A stretch of DNA of 25,286 bases. Origin: JBBQWS01 sp038210415 (GTDB lineage: Bacteria > Actinomycetota > Actinomycetes > Prado026). The notes under the pieces were generated by a model. That model did not search any database. It saw only the letters and a list, made by a program, of their open reading frames with translations, and was not told the DNA's origin. Location of the stretch: positions 1 to 25,286 of the forward strand of contig JBBQWS010000049.1 of assembly GCA_038210415.1 (NCBI GenBank). The letters are read 5' to 3'. Below are positions 1 to 7,104 of the stretch, piece by piece. A program made the position numbers and the translations under genes. Within the stretch, counting starts at the first letter, position 1. Each line of letters starts with the position of its first letter.

Positions 1-109
1 CAGGCACAGAGGAGCCGCCTGAGATGGCTTGAGCAGGCGGGGCGGTCAGCAGGGCCAAGACAAGGGTCACCAGCAAAACACCGATCGAGCCCACAGATCG
101 TCTGAGCAC
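1..109 (-). CDS. N-terminal part of a secreted protein (cut by window edge)
   Basis: The minus strand from 109 reads a clear signal peptide: a basic start (MLRRS), a hydrophobic core (GVLLVTLVLALL) and a small-residue cleavage site ending in AQA, followed by ISGGSSVP. Only about 36 codons are inside the window, so the family cannot be assigned. The ISGG stretch right after cleavage faintly recalls the IVGG start of trypsin-like proteases, but this is a guess. The start used is GTG at 109. An in-frame GTG at 139 would add ten residues, and the nearest purine-rich stretch (GAGGGA) lies about 13 bases upstream of 109. The gene faces away from the repressor gene and probably belongs to the element. 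Confidence 0.55.
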   Translation of the reverse strand, partial: MLRRSVGSIGVLLVTLVLALLTAPPAQAISGGSSVP

Positions 110-178
110 GATAGTTGAGGTATCCCTCGTTTGTCTCACGCCCGACAAGGTATCGGAACGGAGTCACCGCTACAAGGT

Positions 179-427
179 CTAGCGCTGGCCGGCTCGACGG
201 CGACGCAGCCGGCGACCTGCCACGGCAGCAGCAGCCCCTAACACCAAGAATGCCGTCAGCGTCGTGGCGAAGCCGATCGGTAATATTTCGACATAGCTAC
301 CAGAGTTGCAGATATTCTCTGGATGTACTATCAGAGCGACTTGTGGCCAGCCAATGGACCAATCCTTCCCGGCAGCGTTGCACGTTGCTGCGGTCAGAAT
401 TGAGGGACGTTGGAAATAGACAATCAT
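179..427 (-). CDS. Hypothetical small protein with C-terminal membrane segment
   Basis: This 82-codon frame has ATG at 427 and an in-frame stop just upstream at 443-445. The N-terminal half carries two cysteines (one in ATCNAAG, one in NICNSG). The C-terminal third is a hydrophobic run (ATTLTAFLVLGAAAAVAG) followed by a strongly basic tail (RRLRRRRAG). That layout fits a small protein anchored by a C-terminal membrane helix, or the remnant of a longer surface protein that has lost its front. No convincing ribosome binding site precedes the ATG. The family is not recognised. If it is not a gene, the stretch from 110 to 546 contains only regulatory sequence. Confidence 0.3.
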   Translation of the reverse strand: MIVYFQRPSILTAATCNAAGKDWSIGWPQVALIVHPENICNSGSYVEILPIGFATTLTAFLVLGAAAAVAGRRLRRRRAGQR

Positions 428-434
428 TTTCGAA

Positions 435-476
435 ACTTGAGGTTAGTCATTCTCAAGTCATCTTAGAGTAATAAGA
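435..476. promoter_or_regulatory. Inverted repeats, candidate operator of the XRE repressor
   Basis: A perfect 7-bp inverted repeat (ACTTGAG at 435-441, CTCAAGT at 452-458, ten bases between) is followed by a second, shorter one (TCTTA at 461-465, TAAGA at 472-476). They lie between the divergent small frame ending at 427 and the repressor promoter, where an autoregulating XRE protein would bind. The symmetry is seen; the binding is inferred. Confidence 0.4.
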
Positions 477-497
477 ATCAGATTGCCAGTATTGCCG

Positions 498-526
498 TTG
501 CGTTCCCGAGACAATCGGCGCATACT
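498..526 (+). promoter_or_regulatory. Candidate promoter of the repressor-protease-recombinase genes
   Basis: TTGCGT at 498-503 and CATACT at 521-526 are separated by 17 bases, a plausible sigma-70-type pair. The start codon at 547 follows 20 bases later, with the purine-rich stretch AGGGA just before it. Confidence 0.4.
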
Positions 527-546
527 GCTGACAAATAGGGACAGCC

Positions 547-942
547 GTGGAAACGAATGAGCGACATAAACTGAGTGACGAACTCCGTCGTCTGCGAGAC
601 GCTGACGGTCTGACCGTGCGCCGGCTGGCCGATCTCAGTGGTCTGACTCCGTCGACGGTCAGCCGTCTGGAGACCGGGCACATCGACTCGCCGCGACCCG
701 AACACCTACAACGCCTGGCCCGCGCCCTGGACGCTGACATTGAAGACCTCTACTCCCTGGCCGGCTACCTCATGCCCGAAGGCCTCCCCGAGCTGGCGCC
801 CTACCTGCGCACCAAGTACGGGATGCCCGAACAAGCCGTCGCCCAACTGGATGAGTATTTCCAAGCTCTACGAGACCGCTGGATCACAACCAACGCCCGA
901 GAGGAGGGAAGCCATGCCCGAGGAGACCATCACCGACCGTAG
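547..942 (+). CDS. XRE-family (Cro/CI-type) transcriptional regulator
   Basis: This 131-residue protein has an N-terminal helix-turn-helix of the Cro/CI type at about residues 6-65. The recognition part reads TVRRLADLSGLTPSTVSRLE and is followed by the typical GH-IDSP-RPEHLQRLARALD stretch. The remaining half, from about residue 70, is acidic and may mediate dimerisation or contact with the protease. The start is GTG at 547, with AGGGA six bases upstream. The gene overlaps the next one by 29 bases, so the two are translated together. Pairing with an ImmA/IrrE protease is the known arrangement of ImmR-type repressors of integrative elements, which keep excision and transfer genes off until the protease cleaves them. 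That role is inferred here from context. Confidence 0.85.
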   Translation: METNERHKLSDELRRLRDADGLTVRRLADLSGLTPSTVSRLETGHIDSPRPEHLQRLARALDADIEDLYSLAGYLMPEGLPELAPYLRTKYGMPEQAVAQLDEYFQALRDRWITTNAREEGSHARGDHHRP

Positions 943-1495
943 CGTCCTGGCACAAGTCCGCGACCTCGTCCCGCCCCGACCCCTGACCCCTACCGAGAGC
1001 CGCCAGGTCCTGGAACGTCAGGCCACCCGCCTGCTGAAGCTCATGACCGTCGCCGGACCGCCGGTGCCCATCGAGCAGATCCTGACCGAGCTCCCCCGGG
1101 TCGAGATCCGCCGCTCCCCGGGCTTACGCACCTCCGGGCGGACCGAGTGGGCCGGGAACCGCTGGATCATCCTGGTGGCCGAAGATGAAGCCCACGTCCG
1201 GCAGCGGTACTCCATGGGCCACGAACTCGCCCACGTCATCTACCACCCGCTCGCAGACCTGTCCCTGGCCGCCACCGACACCATCGACGCGGTCACCCGG
1301 CTGGAGAAGTCGTGCGAGTACTTAGCCGCATGCCTCCTGGTCCCCCGTCTGTGGATCAAGCAGGCCTATTTCGAAGACCGCATCCAAGACGTACCGTCGC
1401 TAGCACGGCTCTTCGGCGTCTCCTGGATCGCCATGCGAGTCCGCCTCGAACAGCTCGGCCTGATCCCCACCAGCGACCCCCGGAGGTCAACGTGA
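914..1495 (+). CDS. ImmA/IrrE-family metallopeptidase
   Basis: A zinc peptidase of 193 residues. The active-site motif HELAH lies at residues 103-107 inside GHELAHVIYHP, with the third ligand probably Glu135 in CEYLAACLLVP. These are the two hallmark blocks of the ImmA/IrrE (DUF955) family. The C-terminal part (VPSLARLFGVSWIAMRVRL) is the usual helical segment that resembles a helix-turn-helix. The ATG at 914 is chosen because a strong AGGAGGGA ribosome binding site lies just before it. The frame is open further upstream but out of register with the repressor. Family members cleave the neighbouring XRE repressor after DNA damage or cell signals (ImmA with ImmR). The gene ends in a GTGA overlap with the recombinase start. 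Confidence 0.88.
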   Translation: MPEETITDRSVLAQVRDLVPPRPLTPTESRQVLERQATRLLKLMTVAGPPVPIEQILTELPRVEIRRSPGLRTSGRTEWAGNRWIILVAEDEAHVRQRYSMGHELAHVIYHPLADLSLAATDTIDAVTRLEKSCEYLAACLLVPRLWIKQAYFEDRIQDVPSLARLFGVSWIAMRVRLEQLGLIPTSDPRRST

Positions 1496-3324
1496 AGCGC
1501 GCCGTCCTCTACCTGCGTGTCTCGACCGTGGGACAGGTCAAGACCGATTACGACCCCGAGGGCATCTCCATCCCCGCCCAACGCGAGGCCTGCCAACGCA
1601 AGGCCCAACAGCTCGGCATCGAAGTCGTCGACGAGTACGTCGAACCGGGCAAGAGCGCAACCACGATGGAGAAGCGCCCGATCTTCCAACAGATGCTCGA
1701 ACGGTTCAAGACCGAGCGTGACGTCGACACCGTCATCGTCTACAACCTGTCCCGGCTCAACCGCAACCGCATCGACGACGTCAAAGTCATGGTGGCCCTC
1801 AAGGCCTACGACGTCACCCTGGTCTCCGCCCAGGAGAACATCGACGCCACCCCCTCCGGGCAACTCATGCACGGCATCCTCGCCGCGATCAACGAGTACC
1901 GCTCCAGCTCCGACGGCGCCGACATCCGCTACAAGATGGGTCAGAAGATCAAGAACGGTGGCAGCGTCGGCCGCGCCAAACTCGGCTACCTCAACGTGCG
2001 CGACACCACCGAAGGCCGCGAGATCCGCACCATCGAGGTCGACCCGGAGCGGGCGCCGTTCATCGTCCAAGCCTTCGAGCTCTACGCCACCGGCAACCAC
2101 ACCCTCAAGACCCTGCACGCCGAGCTAGACAGGCGCGGCCTCCGTACCCGTGCGAGTGGTCGCTGGCCGTCCGGGCCGGTCTCCATGACCAAACTCGCCG
2201 TCATCCTGCGCGACCCGTTCTACACCGGCGTCGTGACGTACAAGGGCGAGCAGTTTGACGGACGTCACGTGCCCCTGATCACCCGCAAGCTGTTCGACCA
2301 GGTGCAGCTCGTCATGGACGGGCACGCCAGCGCCGTCGAACGCGACCGCAAACACCCGCACTACCTCAAGGGCACGCTGTGGTGTGGCGCCTGCCACGAC
2401 CGTGGCGTTGAGTCTCGCCTCCTCCTCCAGCGCAGCGTTGGCGCCTCCGGGGGCGAGTACTTCTACTACTTCTGCCGAGCCACCCAGTCCGGCCAGTGCT
2501 CATCGGCCTATCAGCGGGTGGAGGCGATCGAGGACGCCATCCTTAGCAACTACGCCCACGTACGGCTCCCCGAGGGCATCGCCGACCGGCTCCGCAACCT
2601 TCTCGACGCCACGCTGGCCGACGACGAGCGCACCCAACGTCTTCTCGCCGCCCAACGGGCCGCGCAACTCCGCGAGCTTGAGACCGCCGAGGAGAACCTG
2701 CTCGACCTCGCCACCGAGGGCAAAGTCGCCAACGCCAAAATCCGAACCCGTCTCGCGAGCCTTGCCGACAAGCGAGCCGCGATCGAAAAGACCGCCGCGG
2801 GGACTATCGCGAACCTGGCGGCTGGCGCAGCAGTCCTACGCGACGCGATCGGCCTGATCGACGACATCCAGTCGCTCTACCGGCAGTCCAGCGACGAAGG
2901 ACGCCGAATGATCAACCATGCGATCTACAAGAAGCTCTACGCCGACGACGGCGTGGTGACCTCGGAGCTTTTCGCCGAACCGTTCGACGCCCTGCTGGGC
3001 TTGCGGTCGTCCCGTGCGCGCTACGAGCGGCGCCGGGTCTCAACACGCGCAAGCGGCGCCCCGAGGGGCACCGCTTGGCGATCTTGGACCTCGACAGACC
3101 TGCTAGCGCTCGCTCTTTTGGGCGAGAGTTCTAGTAAGGCTGTCATGGTGGAGGTGGCGGGAATCGAACCCGCGTCCTTCGGCGTAAATTCAGGGCTTCT
3201 CCGGGCGCAGCCTGCTTCGCTTTTCTCAGCCCCGGCAGTCACGCAGGCGCGCTGCCGACAGGCTCAGTCACTGTTGGTTTTTCCTGAGGTCCCCGTGACC
3301 GGGACCCCAGGTGGAGCCTCCTAG
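1492..3324 (+). CDS. Large serine recombinase (site-specific integrase)
   Basis: A 610-codon frame starting with GTG at 1492 and preceded by CGGAGG. The catalytic resolvase domain covers about residues 3-155, with the nucleophile Ser11 in YLRVSTVGQ and the arginine-bearing block YNLSRLNRN. The recombinase domain follows (about 160-275). A zinc ribbon has Cys298, Cys301, Cys328 and Cys336. A long charged coiled coil lies at about 395-465. This is the layout of phage and ICE large serine integrases. The oddity is the end: no stop occurs before the tmRNA gene, so residues from about 552 (VEVAGIEPAS onwards) are simply the antisense of ssrA. The native protein probably ended near residue 550, or has its true end in the excised form. 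The gene should integrate and excise the element. Confidence 0.9.
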   Translation: MKRAVLYLRVSTVGQVKTDYDPEGISIPAQREACQRKAQQLGIEVVDEYVEPGKSATTMEKRPIFQQMLERFKTERDVDTVIVYNLSRLNRNRIDDVKVMVALKAYDVTLVSAQENIDATPSGQLMHGILAAINEYRSSSDGADIRYKMGQKIKNGGSVGRAKLGYLNVRDTTEGREIRTIEVDPERAPFIVQAFELYATGNHTLKTLHAELDRRGLRTRASGRWPSGPVSMTKLAVILRDPFYTGVVTYKGEQFDGRHVPLITRKLFDQVQLVMDGHASAVERDRKHPHYLKGTLWCGACHDRGVESRLLLQRSVGASGGEYFYYFCRATQSGQCSSAYQRVEAIEDAILSNYAHVRLPEGIADRLRNLLDATLADDERTQRLLAAQRAAQLRELETAEENLLDLATEGKVANAKIRTRLASLADKRAAIEKTAAGTIANLAAGAAVLRDAIGLIDDIQSLYRQSSDEGRRMINHAIYKKLYADDGVVTSELFAEPFDALLGLRSSRARYERRRVSTRASGAPRGTAWRSWTSTDLLALALLGESSSKAVMVEVAGIEPASFGVNSGLLRAQPASLFSAPAVTQARCRQAQSLLVFPEVPVTGTPGGAS

Positions 3325-3524
3325 CGACGCCAGATCCCGGGTCGGAGGCGACCCCGGGCTGACGGACCTCATGTGCTCTAGCTGCTAATTAGGCAGCGAG
3401 AGCGAAGTCAGCGCGGTTTGTATTGGCGCTTATTGTTTTCCAGGCAGTGGTTAACGAGATCATTCCTGGGTTCCTCGGCCCGCTTCCCCTGTCTCGACGT
3501 ACGAAGTCGAAACCGTTCACCCCC
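3146..3524 (-). ncRNA. ssrA: tmRNA (ssrA)
   Basis: On the minus strand the RNA begins GGGGGUGAACGGUUUCGAC at 3524 and ends in CACCUCC-A-CCA at 3146. The first seven bases pair with CACCUCC (3150-3156) to give the alanine-tRNA-like acceptor stem, with one G-U pair. The T arm (GCGGGTTCGATTCCCGC) is intact and CCA is encoded. The tag reading frame lies at 3389-3427, followed by the GC-rich pseudoknot region. With SmpB, encoded about 1.9 kb upstream, it frees stalled ribosomes and tags the product for proteolysis. The gene starts 44 bases after the DUF2207 stop codon. Its 3' end is the junction with the integrated element, so its original terminator has been displaced. Confidence 0.95.
3389..3427 (-). 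other. tmRNA proteolysis-tag reading frame
   Basis: From the resume codon GCC the tmRNA encodes ANTNRADFALAA and then TAA, with a second stop (TAG) two bases further on in another frame. The ending ALAA is the degradation signal recognised by ClpXP and related proteases, and the ANT start resembles tags of other actinobacteria. Confidence 0.9.
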
Positions 3525-3567
3525 TGTGCAGTTGTCCTTCCAGGGTAGCCGAGCGCGCCCACTACCA

Positions 3568-5385
3568 CTACCAGGACCCGCCTCCACCGCCACCGAAGCC
3601 GCCCCCGGAGCCGCCCCCACTGAAACCGGATCCGCCGGACGACGCCGCGGTGGCAGCAACCGCGCCCCCGGTCGTGTCGGAGAACGACCGCATCGACGAG
3701 CCGAAGTTGCCGAAGTTCCAGCCCACTGGCCCGGCGTACCAGCCGAGCGGTACCGCCTGCCCGCCCGGCCCTGCCGTGCCGAGCGACGCGAACGCCTTCG
3801 CCCAGCGGTCAGTCTCGCCGAAGACGATCGCGTAGGGCAGGTATCGCGAGAACACGTCGGTCCGCTCCTCGAACTTCAGCTGCTCGGCCTCGGCCGTTCG
3901 GATGTACTGCCGGAACCCGAGCAGCCGGGTCAGCATCGCGGACCCCTTCGCCGTACGGGCAGGCATCCTGCGGGCCACCACGATCAGCACCAGGCCGGCG
4001 AGCACTGCCGCCACCCCGAGCAGCCCCAGGTGCGTCCTGGTGGCCAGCACGTAGGTCAACCCGCCGCCGAGCGCCACGCAGACCGCCCCCAGGGCCGACC
4101 ACCTTCCGCGCACCTGGTCCGGCCGGCCGGCGAACCAGCCCACCGAGACGACGCGTTTGTACAACGAGTCCTCGATCTTGCCGAGGGTCGCCGAGAAGGT
4201 GCGCTTCAGCTCGGACACCCGCACGGTCGTACGTCCCGAGAAGAGGCCGTCGAGCAGGAGCTTCTCGTGCTCCCGCAGGGTGTCGTCCGCGAGGTTGCGC
4301 TGGGTGAGCTGCCAGTCGCGCGAGGCCAAGAAGTGGTCGCGGGGCAGCTCCTCGATGTGGAGGTAGCCGCGGACCGCAAGGTCGACGATGGTCGCGGTGA
4401 CGTCCAACGGGTTGACCGTCTCGTCGAGCAGGGTGCCGACCTCACCCGGTCGCACCTCGGGCGGTGGAGCAAACTCGACGACGGTGTTCGACCCGCCGAA
4501 CAGCGGCACGACCTCGCTCGTGCTCTCGTCCTGCGGAGCGCCCGCGACCGGGTCGAGCCCGGGCACCTGGCCCCGCCACCGGCGGTCGCGACCCCGGGTC
4601 CAGCCGACGTAGCCGATCCCGGCAAGACCGACCAGCAGAACGGCCAGCGCACCCGAGACGGTGACCTTGTTCGCTGCGAACGCCCGGGTGACCGAGAACT
4701 TCTCGGCCAGGGTCGGCGGGGGCACGGTCACACTGCCGGCGGGAAGCGCGACGGCGACCGTGAGCCCTTCGTACGGGCCCAGGTCGGCCTGGGTGAACAC
4801 GCCCTTGCCGCCACTGCCGATCTTTGCCTGGTCGCACGGCAGGCCGCTGCCGGCTGGGCCCGCATAGCACGCAACCACCGTGGCCGCGGCGGGCCCGCTG
4901 ACGGTCGCGGTCACGAGCCGGATCGGCGCGGACCACTCCGGTCCGATCACGTTCCAGTAGACCTCCGCATGATCGCTGAACGCGTTCATCGCGCCGCGGA
5001 CGTCATAGTCGAGCACGTACTTCTGCTCTCCCGTGACGGTGTTGTTCGGGTCGCCCACCTTCATCGTGAGGACGCCGCTGTCGATGCTCGTGTCCACGTT
5101 GGCGGGGGCACCGCTCGGGCTGGTGACCAGGACGTTCGAGACGTCGACCACGCGGTCGTACGTGTCGTCGTAGGAGTAGCGGACGGGGATCGTCCGCAGG
5201 ATGCCGTGCCGCTGCTCGGACCCGAAGTTGTAGCTGAGCGCCTCGCGGACGTGGAACCCGCCGTCCGCCGCCACCGTGATCGTGACGTCGTAGCCATCGA
5301 TCGACTCGTCGGCGAGGGCAGTGCCCGAGGTGCCCAGCAGCGCAGCCAGGCCCAGCGCCAGGACGACCGCTAGGCGTTTCAGCAC
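3568..5385 (-). CDS. DUF2207 family membrane protein
   Basis: A 605-residue protein with a signal peptide (residues 1-25, ending SGTALA), then an extracytoplasmic domain starting ESIDGYDVTITVAADG, which is the hallmark start of DUF2207. A membrane helix near 240-260 (VSGALAVLLVGLAGIGYVGW) follows, then a cytoplasmic domain and two further membrane helices near 425-465. The C-terminus is a glycine/serine-rich tail ending GGGGGGSW, as often seen in this family. The biochemical role of DUF2207 is not known. The start is GTG at 5385, 15 bases after the smpB stop, with GAAGG very close upstream. The gene sits between smpB and ssrA and is probably transcribed with smpB. Confidence 0.85.
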   Translation of the reverse strand: MLKRLAVVLALGLAALLGTSGTALADESIDGYDVTITVAADGGFHVREALSYNFGSEQRHGILRTIPVRYSYDDTYDRVVDVSNVLVTSPSGAPANVDTSIDSGVLTMKVGDPNNTVTGEQKYVLDYDVRGAMNAFSDHAEVYWNVIGPEWSAPIRLVTATVSGPAAATVVACYAGPAGSGLPCDQAKIGSGGKGVFTQADLGPYEGLTVAVALPAGSVTVPPPTLAEKFSVTRAFAANKVTVSGALAVLLVGLAGIGYVGWTRGRDRRWRGQVPGLDPVAGAPQDESTSEVVPLFGGSNTVVEFAPPPEVRPGEVGTLLDETVNPLDVTATIVDLAVRGYLHIEELPRDHFLASRDWQLTQRNLADDTLREHEKLLLDGLFSGRTTVRVSELKRTFSATLGKIEDSLYKRVVSVGWFAGRPDQVRGRWSALGAVCVALGGGLTYVLATRTHLGLLGVAAVLAGLVLIVVARRMPARTAKGSAMLTRLLGFRQYIRTAEAEQLKFEERTDVFSRYLPYAIVFGETDRWAKAFASLGTAGPGGQAVPLGWYAGPVGWNFGNFGSSMRSFSDTTGGAVAATAASSGGSGFSGGGSGGGFGGGGGGSW

Positions 5386-5400
5386 ACCTTCACGCTAGAC

Positions 5401-5874
5401 CTACTGAGCGCGTCCCCGGTGGGCGATCGCCCGATCCGTCTCGCGCTTGGCCTGCTGCTCGGCGAGGGACTGCCGCTTGTCGTAGGTCTTCTTGCCCCGG
5501 GCCAGCGCGATCTCGACCTTGGCGTTGCCGTCCTTGAAGTACAACGCAAGCGGCACGAGCGTGAGCCCCGACTCCTTGGTGTCGCCGACCAGCCGACGGA
5601 TCTCTGCCCTGTGCAGCAACAGCTTGCGGACCCGGCGCGGCTCGTGGTTGGTCCACGTGCCGAGGTCGTACTCGGGGATGTGGACGTTGTGCAGGAACAC
5701 CTCACCGCCGGACAGGGCCGCGAAGCCGTCGACCAGGGATGCGCGGCCCGCCCGCAGCGACTTGACCTCGGTGCCGAGGAGCACGATGCCCGCCTCGTAG
5801 ACGTCCTCGATGTGGTAGTCGTGCCGGGCTTTCTTGTTCTGCGCGATCATCGTGCGCCCCTGCTCGCGGGCCAT
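5401..5874 (-). CDS. smpB: SsrA-binding protein SmpB
   Basis: A 157-residue protein of normal length for the family. It has the conserved blocks IAQNKKARHDY near the N-terminus, GTEVKSLRAGRASL, FLHNVHIPEY, RKLLLHR and LALYFKDGNAKVEIALARGKK, followed by the basic C-terminal tail (YDKRQSLAEQQAKRETDRAI) that enters the mRNA channel. It binds the tRNA-like part of tmRNA and carries it to stalled ribosomes. The ATG at 5874 shares one base with the stop codon of the upstream protease gene (TGATG), so the two are translationally linked. A second ATG ten codons in is less likely, since homologues begin with MA(K/R)E. Confidence 0.96.
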   Translation of the reverse strand: MAREQGRTMIAQNKKARHDYHIEDVYEAGIVLLGTEVKSLRAGRASLVDGFAALSGGEVFLHNVHIPEYDLGTWTNHEPRRVRKLLLHRAEIRRLVGDTKESGLTLVPLALYFKDGNAKVEIALARGKKTYDKRQSLAEQQAKRETDRAIAHRGRAQ

Positions 5875-7055
5875 CAGCCACGCCCGTTCGTGGTCAGCGC
5901 TGCCTGCAGCCCGCCGAGCACCTCGAGGGCCCGCCGTTCGGCGACCTTGGGCGCGGAGCTCAGGTCGACCGAGATGTCCGGCGACACCCCGACTCCGTCG
6001 ATCATCTTGCCGGACGGGGTGAAGTAGCGACCCACCGTGATCTCCAGCGCCGACCCGTCGGACAAGGTCGTCGGCTCCTGCACCGAGCCCTTGCCGAAGG
6101 TGCGCGTGCCGACGATGACGGCGCGGCCGCGATCCTGCAGAGCGGCCGTGACGATCTCGGCGGCGCTGGCGGTCTCGTCGTCGACGAGGATCACCAACGG
6201 CGACTTGGTGTCGCCTTTGGTCAGCGCGTCGAGCACTGTGGTCGGGTCGCCGCGCCGCTGGTACGACACCACGGGGCCACCGTCGAGGAACGAGCTGGCC
6301 ACCTCGACCGCCTCGTCCACGAGCCCACCCGGGTTGCCTCGAAGATCGAGGACGACGCCTCCCTGGTGGTCGGTGGTGCTCCGCAGCGCGTCGCGAACCT
6401 GGCGCCCGACGCCACGAGTGAACGCCGTGATCCGGATGCTGAGGACGTCCCCGCGAAGGCGGTCGACCGTCACGTCTCGGTCGACGAGCAGCGCCCTGGT
6501 GAGCACGACGCTCGCGGTCTGATGGCCGCGACGGTAGCCGACCGCCACCTTGCTGCCGTCGGCTCCCCGCAGGGCGGCGACGACAGCGCCCAACGAGTTG
6601 CCGAGCACCGAGTTGCCCGCGATCGCGGTGACCTCGTCGCCGACCTGGAGCCCGCCACTGGCCGCGGGCGAAGCCGCCTGCACGCTGGAGACCAGGAACG
6701 AACCATCGGGCTGGGCCCGGACCCACAGGCCGACTCCCGTGTAGCGACCCTCGAGGGCAGCGTTGAACGAGTCGAACTCGGCAGGGGTGTAGTACGACGA
6801 CCACCGGTCACCGAGCGCCTTGAGCATGCCCTCGACTGCGGCCCGCTCGAGCACCGACGGGTCGATCGGCCGCGAGGCCCCCTGGGCGATTCGCTGCGCC
6901 GCCTCGTCGAGGACGCCCGGCTTCGCGACCGGCGCACTGGCGGCCGACACCGGGGTCGGAGGCACGCCCGACACGGCGATCCCGGTGACGAACGCCACCG
7001 TACCGACGGCGACGAACGCCGCTCCGGTGCGGGCACGCCGGGAGAAGATGGACAT
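5874..7055 (-). CDS. S41 family carboxy-terminal processing peptidase
   Basis: A 393-residue protein with an N-terminal membrane anchor or signal (TGAAFVAVGTVAFVTGIAVSG, residues about 10-30), a PDZ domain (about 95-175, containing GVGLWV and GLQVGDEVTAI) and an S41 protease domain. The catalytic serine lies in DDETASAAEIV and the lysine in GTRTFGKGSVQ, the Ser-Lys dyad of CtpA/Tsp proteases. The block DLRGNPGG is also conserved. It should cleave proteins at the outer face of the membrane. It lies directly downstream of ftsX and overlaps smpB by one base, an order conserved in actinobacteria. The start is ATG at 7055, with only a weak AAGAG upstream. Confidence 0.92.
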   Translation of the reverse strand: MSIFSRRARTGAAFVAVGTVAFVTGIAVSGVPPTPVSAASAPVAKPGVLDEAAQRIAQGASRPIDPSVLERAAVEGMLKALGDRWSSYYTPAEFDSFNAALEGRYTGVGLWVRAQPDGSFLVSSVQAASPAASGGLQVGDEVTAIAGNSVLGNSLGAVVAALRGADGSKVAVGYRRGHQTASVVLTRALLVDRDVTVDRLRGDVLSIRITAFTRGVGRQVRDALRSTTDHQGGVVLDLRGNPGGLVDEAVEVASSFLDGGPVVSYQRRGDPTTVLDALTKGDTKSPLVILVDDETASAAEIVTAALQDRGRAVIVGTRTFGKGSVQEPTTLSDGSALEITVGRYFTPSGKMIDGVGVSPDISVDLSSAPKVAERRALEVLGGLQAALTTNGRG

Positions 7056-7073
7056 CTCTTGAGTGTACGTGCG

Positions 7074-7096
7074 GGGCGCGCGGGTGCGCCGCGCCC
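7074..7096 (-). terminator. GC-rich hairpin between ftsX and the S41 peptidase gene
   Basis: GGGCGCG (7074-7080) pairs with CGCGCCC (7090-7096) around a nine-base loop. No T run follows, so it may weaken or process the transcript rather than end it. Confidence 0.35.
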
Positions 7097-7104
7097 GGGC
7101 GAGC

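Larger units (their letters stand above)
1..3145. mobile_element. Right-hand part of an element integrated at the 3' end of ssrA
   Basis: An XRE repressor, an ImmA-type protease and a large serine recombinase lie in tandem, pointing towards the 3' end of an intact tmRNA gene whose CCA end is at 3146. This is the arrangement expected at one end of a phage or integrative element that uses ssrA as its attachment site. The stretch up to about 550 is visibly richer in A and T than the core genes to the right. No second copy of the ssrA 3' end is present to the left, so the other end of the element, if there is one, lies outside the window. The exact crossover point cannot be read from one junction. 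The extent is an inference; the three genes and their position next to ssrA are seen directly. Confidence 0.6.

Noticed and set aside
547..1495. Toxin-antitoxin pair
   Set aside because: The second gene has the HELAH site and family blocks of ImmA/IrrE proteases rather than a toxin fold, and a recombinase follows, so a repressor-protease switch explains it better.
3146..3180. A tRNA-like T arm and CCA end
   Set aside because: It belongs to the tRNA-like domain of the tmRNA, whose 5' half pairs with it 370 bases away; it is not a separate tRNA gene.
3418..5373. A 651-codon open frame on the plus strand
   Set aside because: It is the mirror of the DUF2207 gene in high-GC DNA. Its translation is compositionally biased and has no recognisable domain, while the minus strand gives a clear signal peptide and family motifs.
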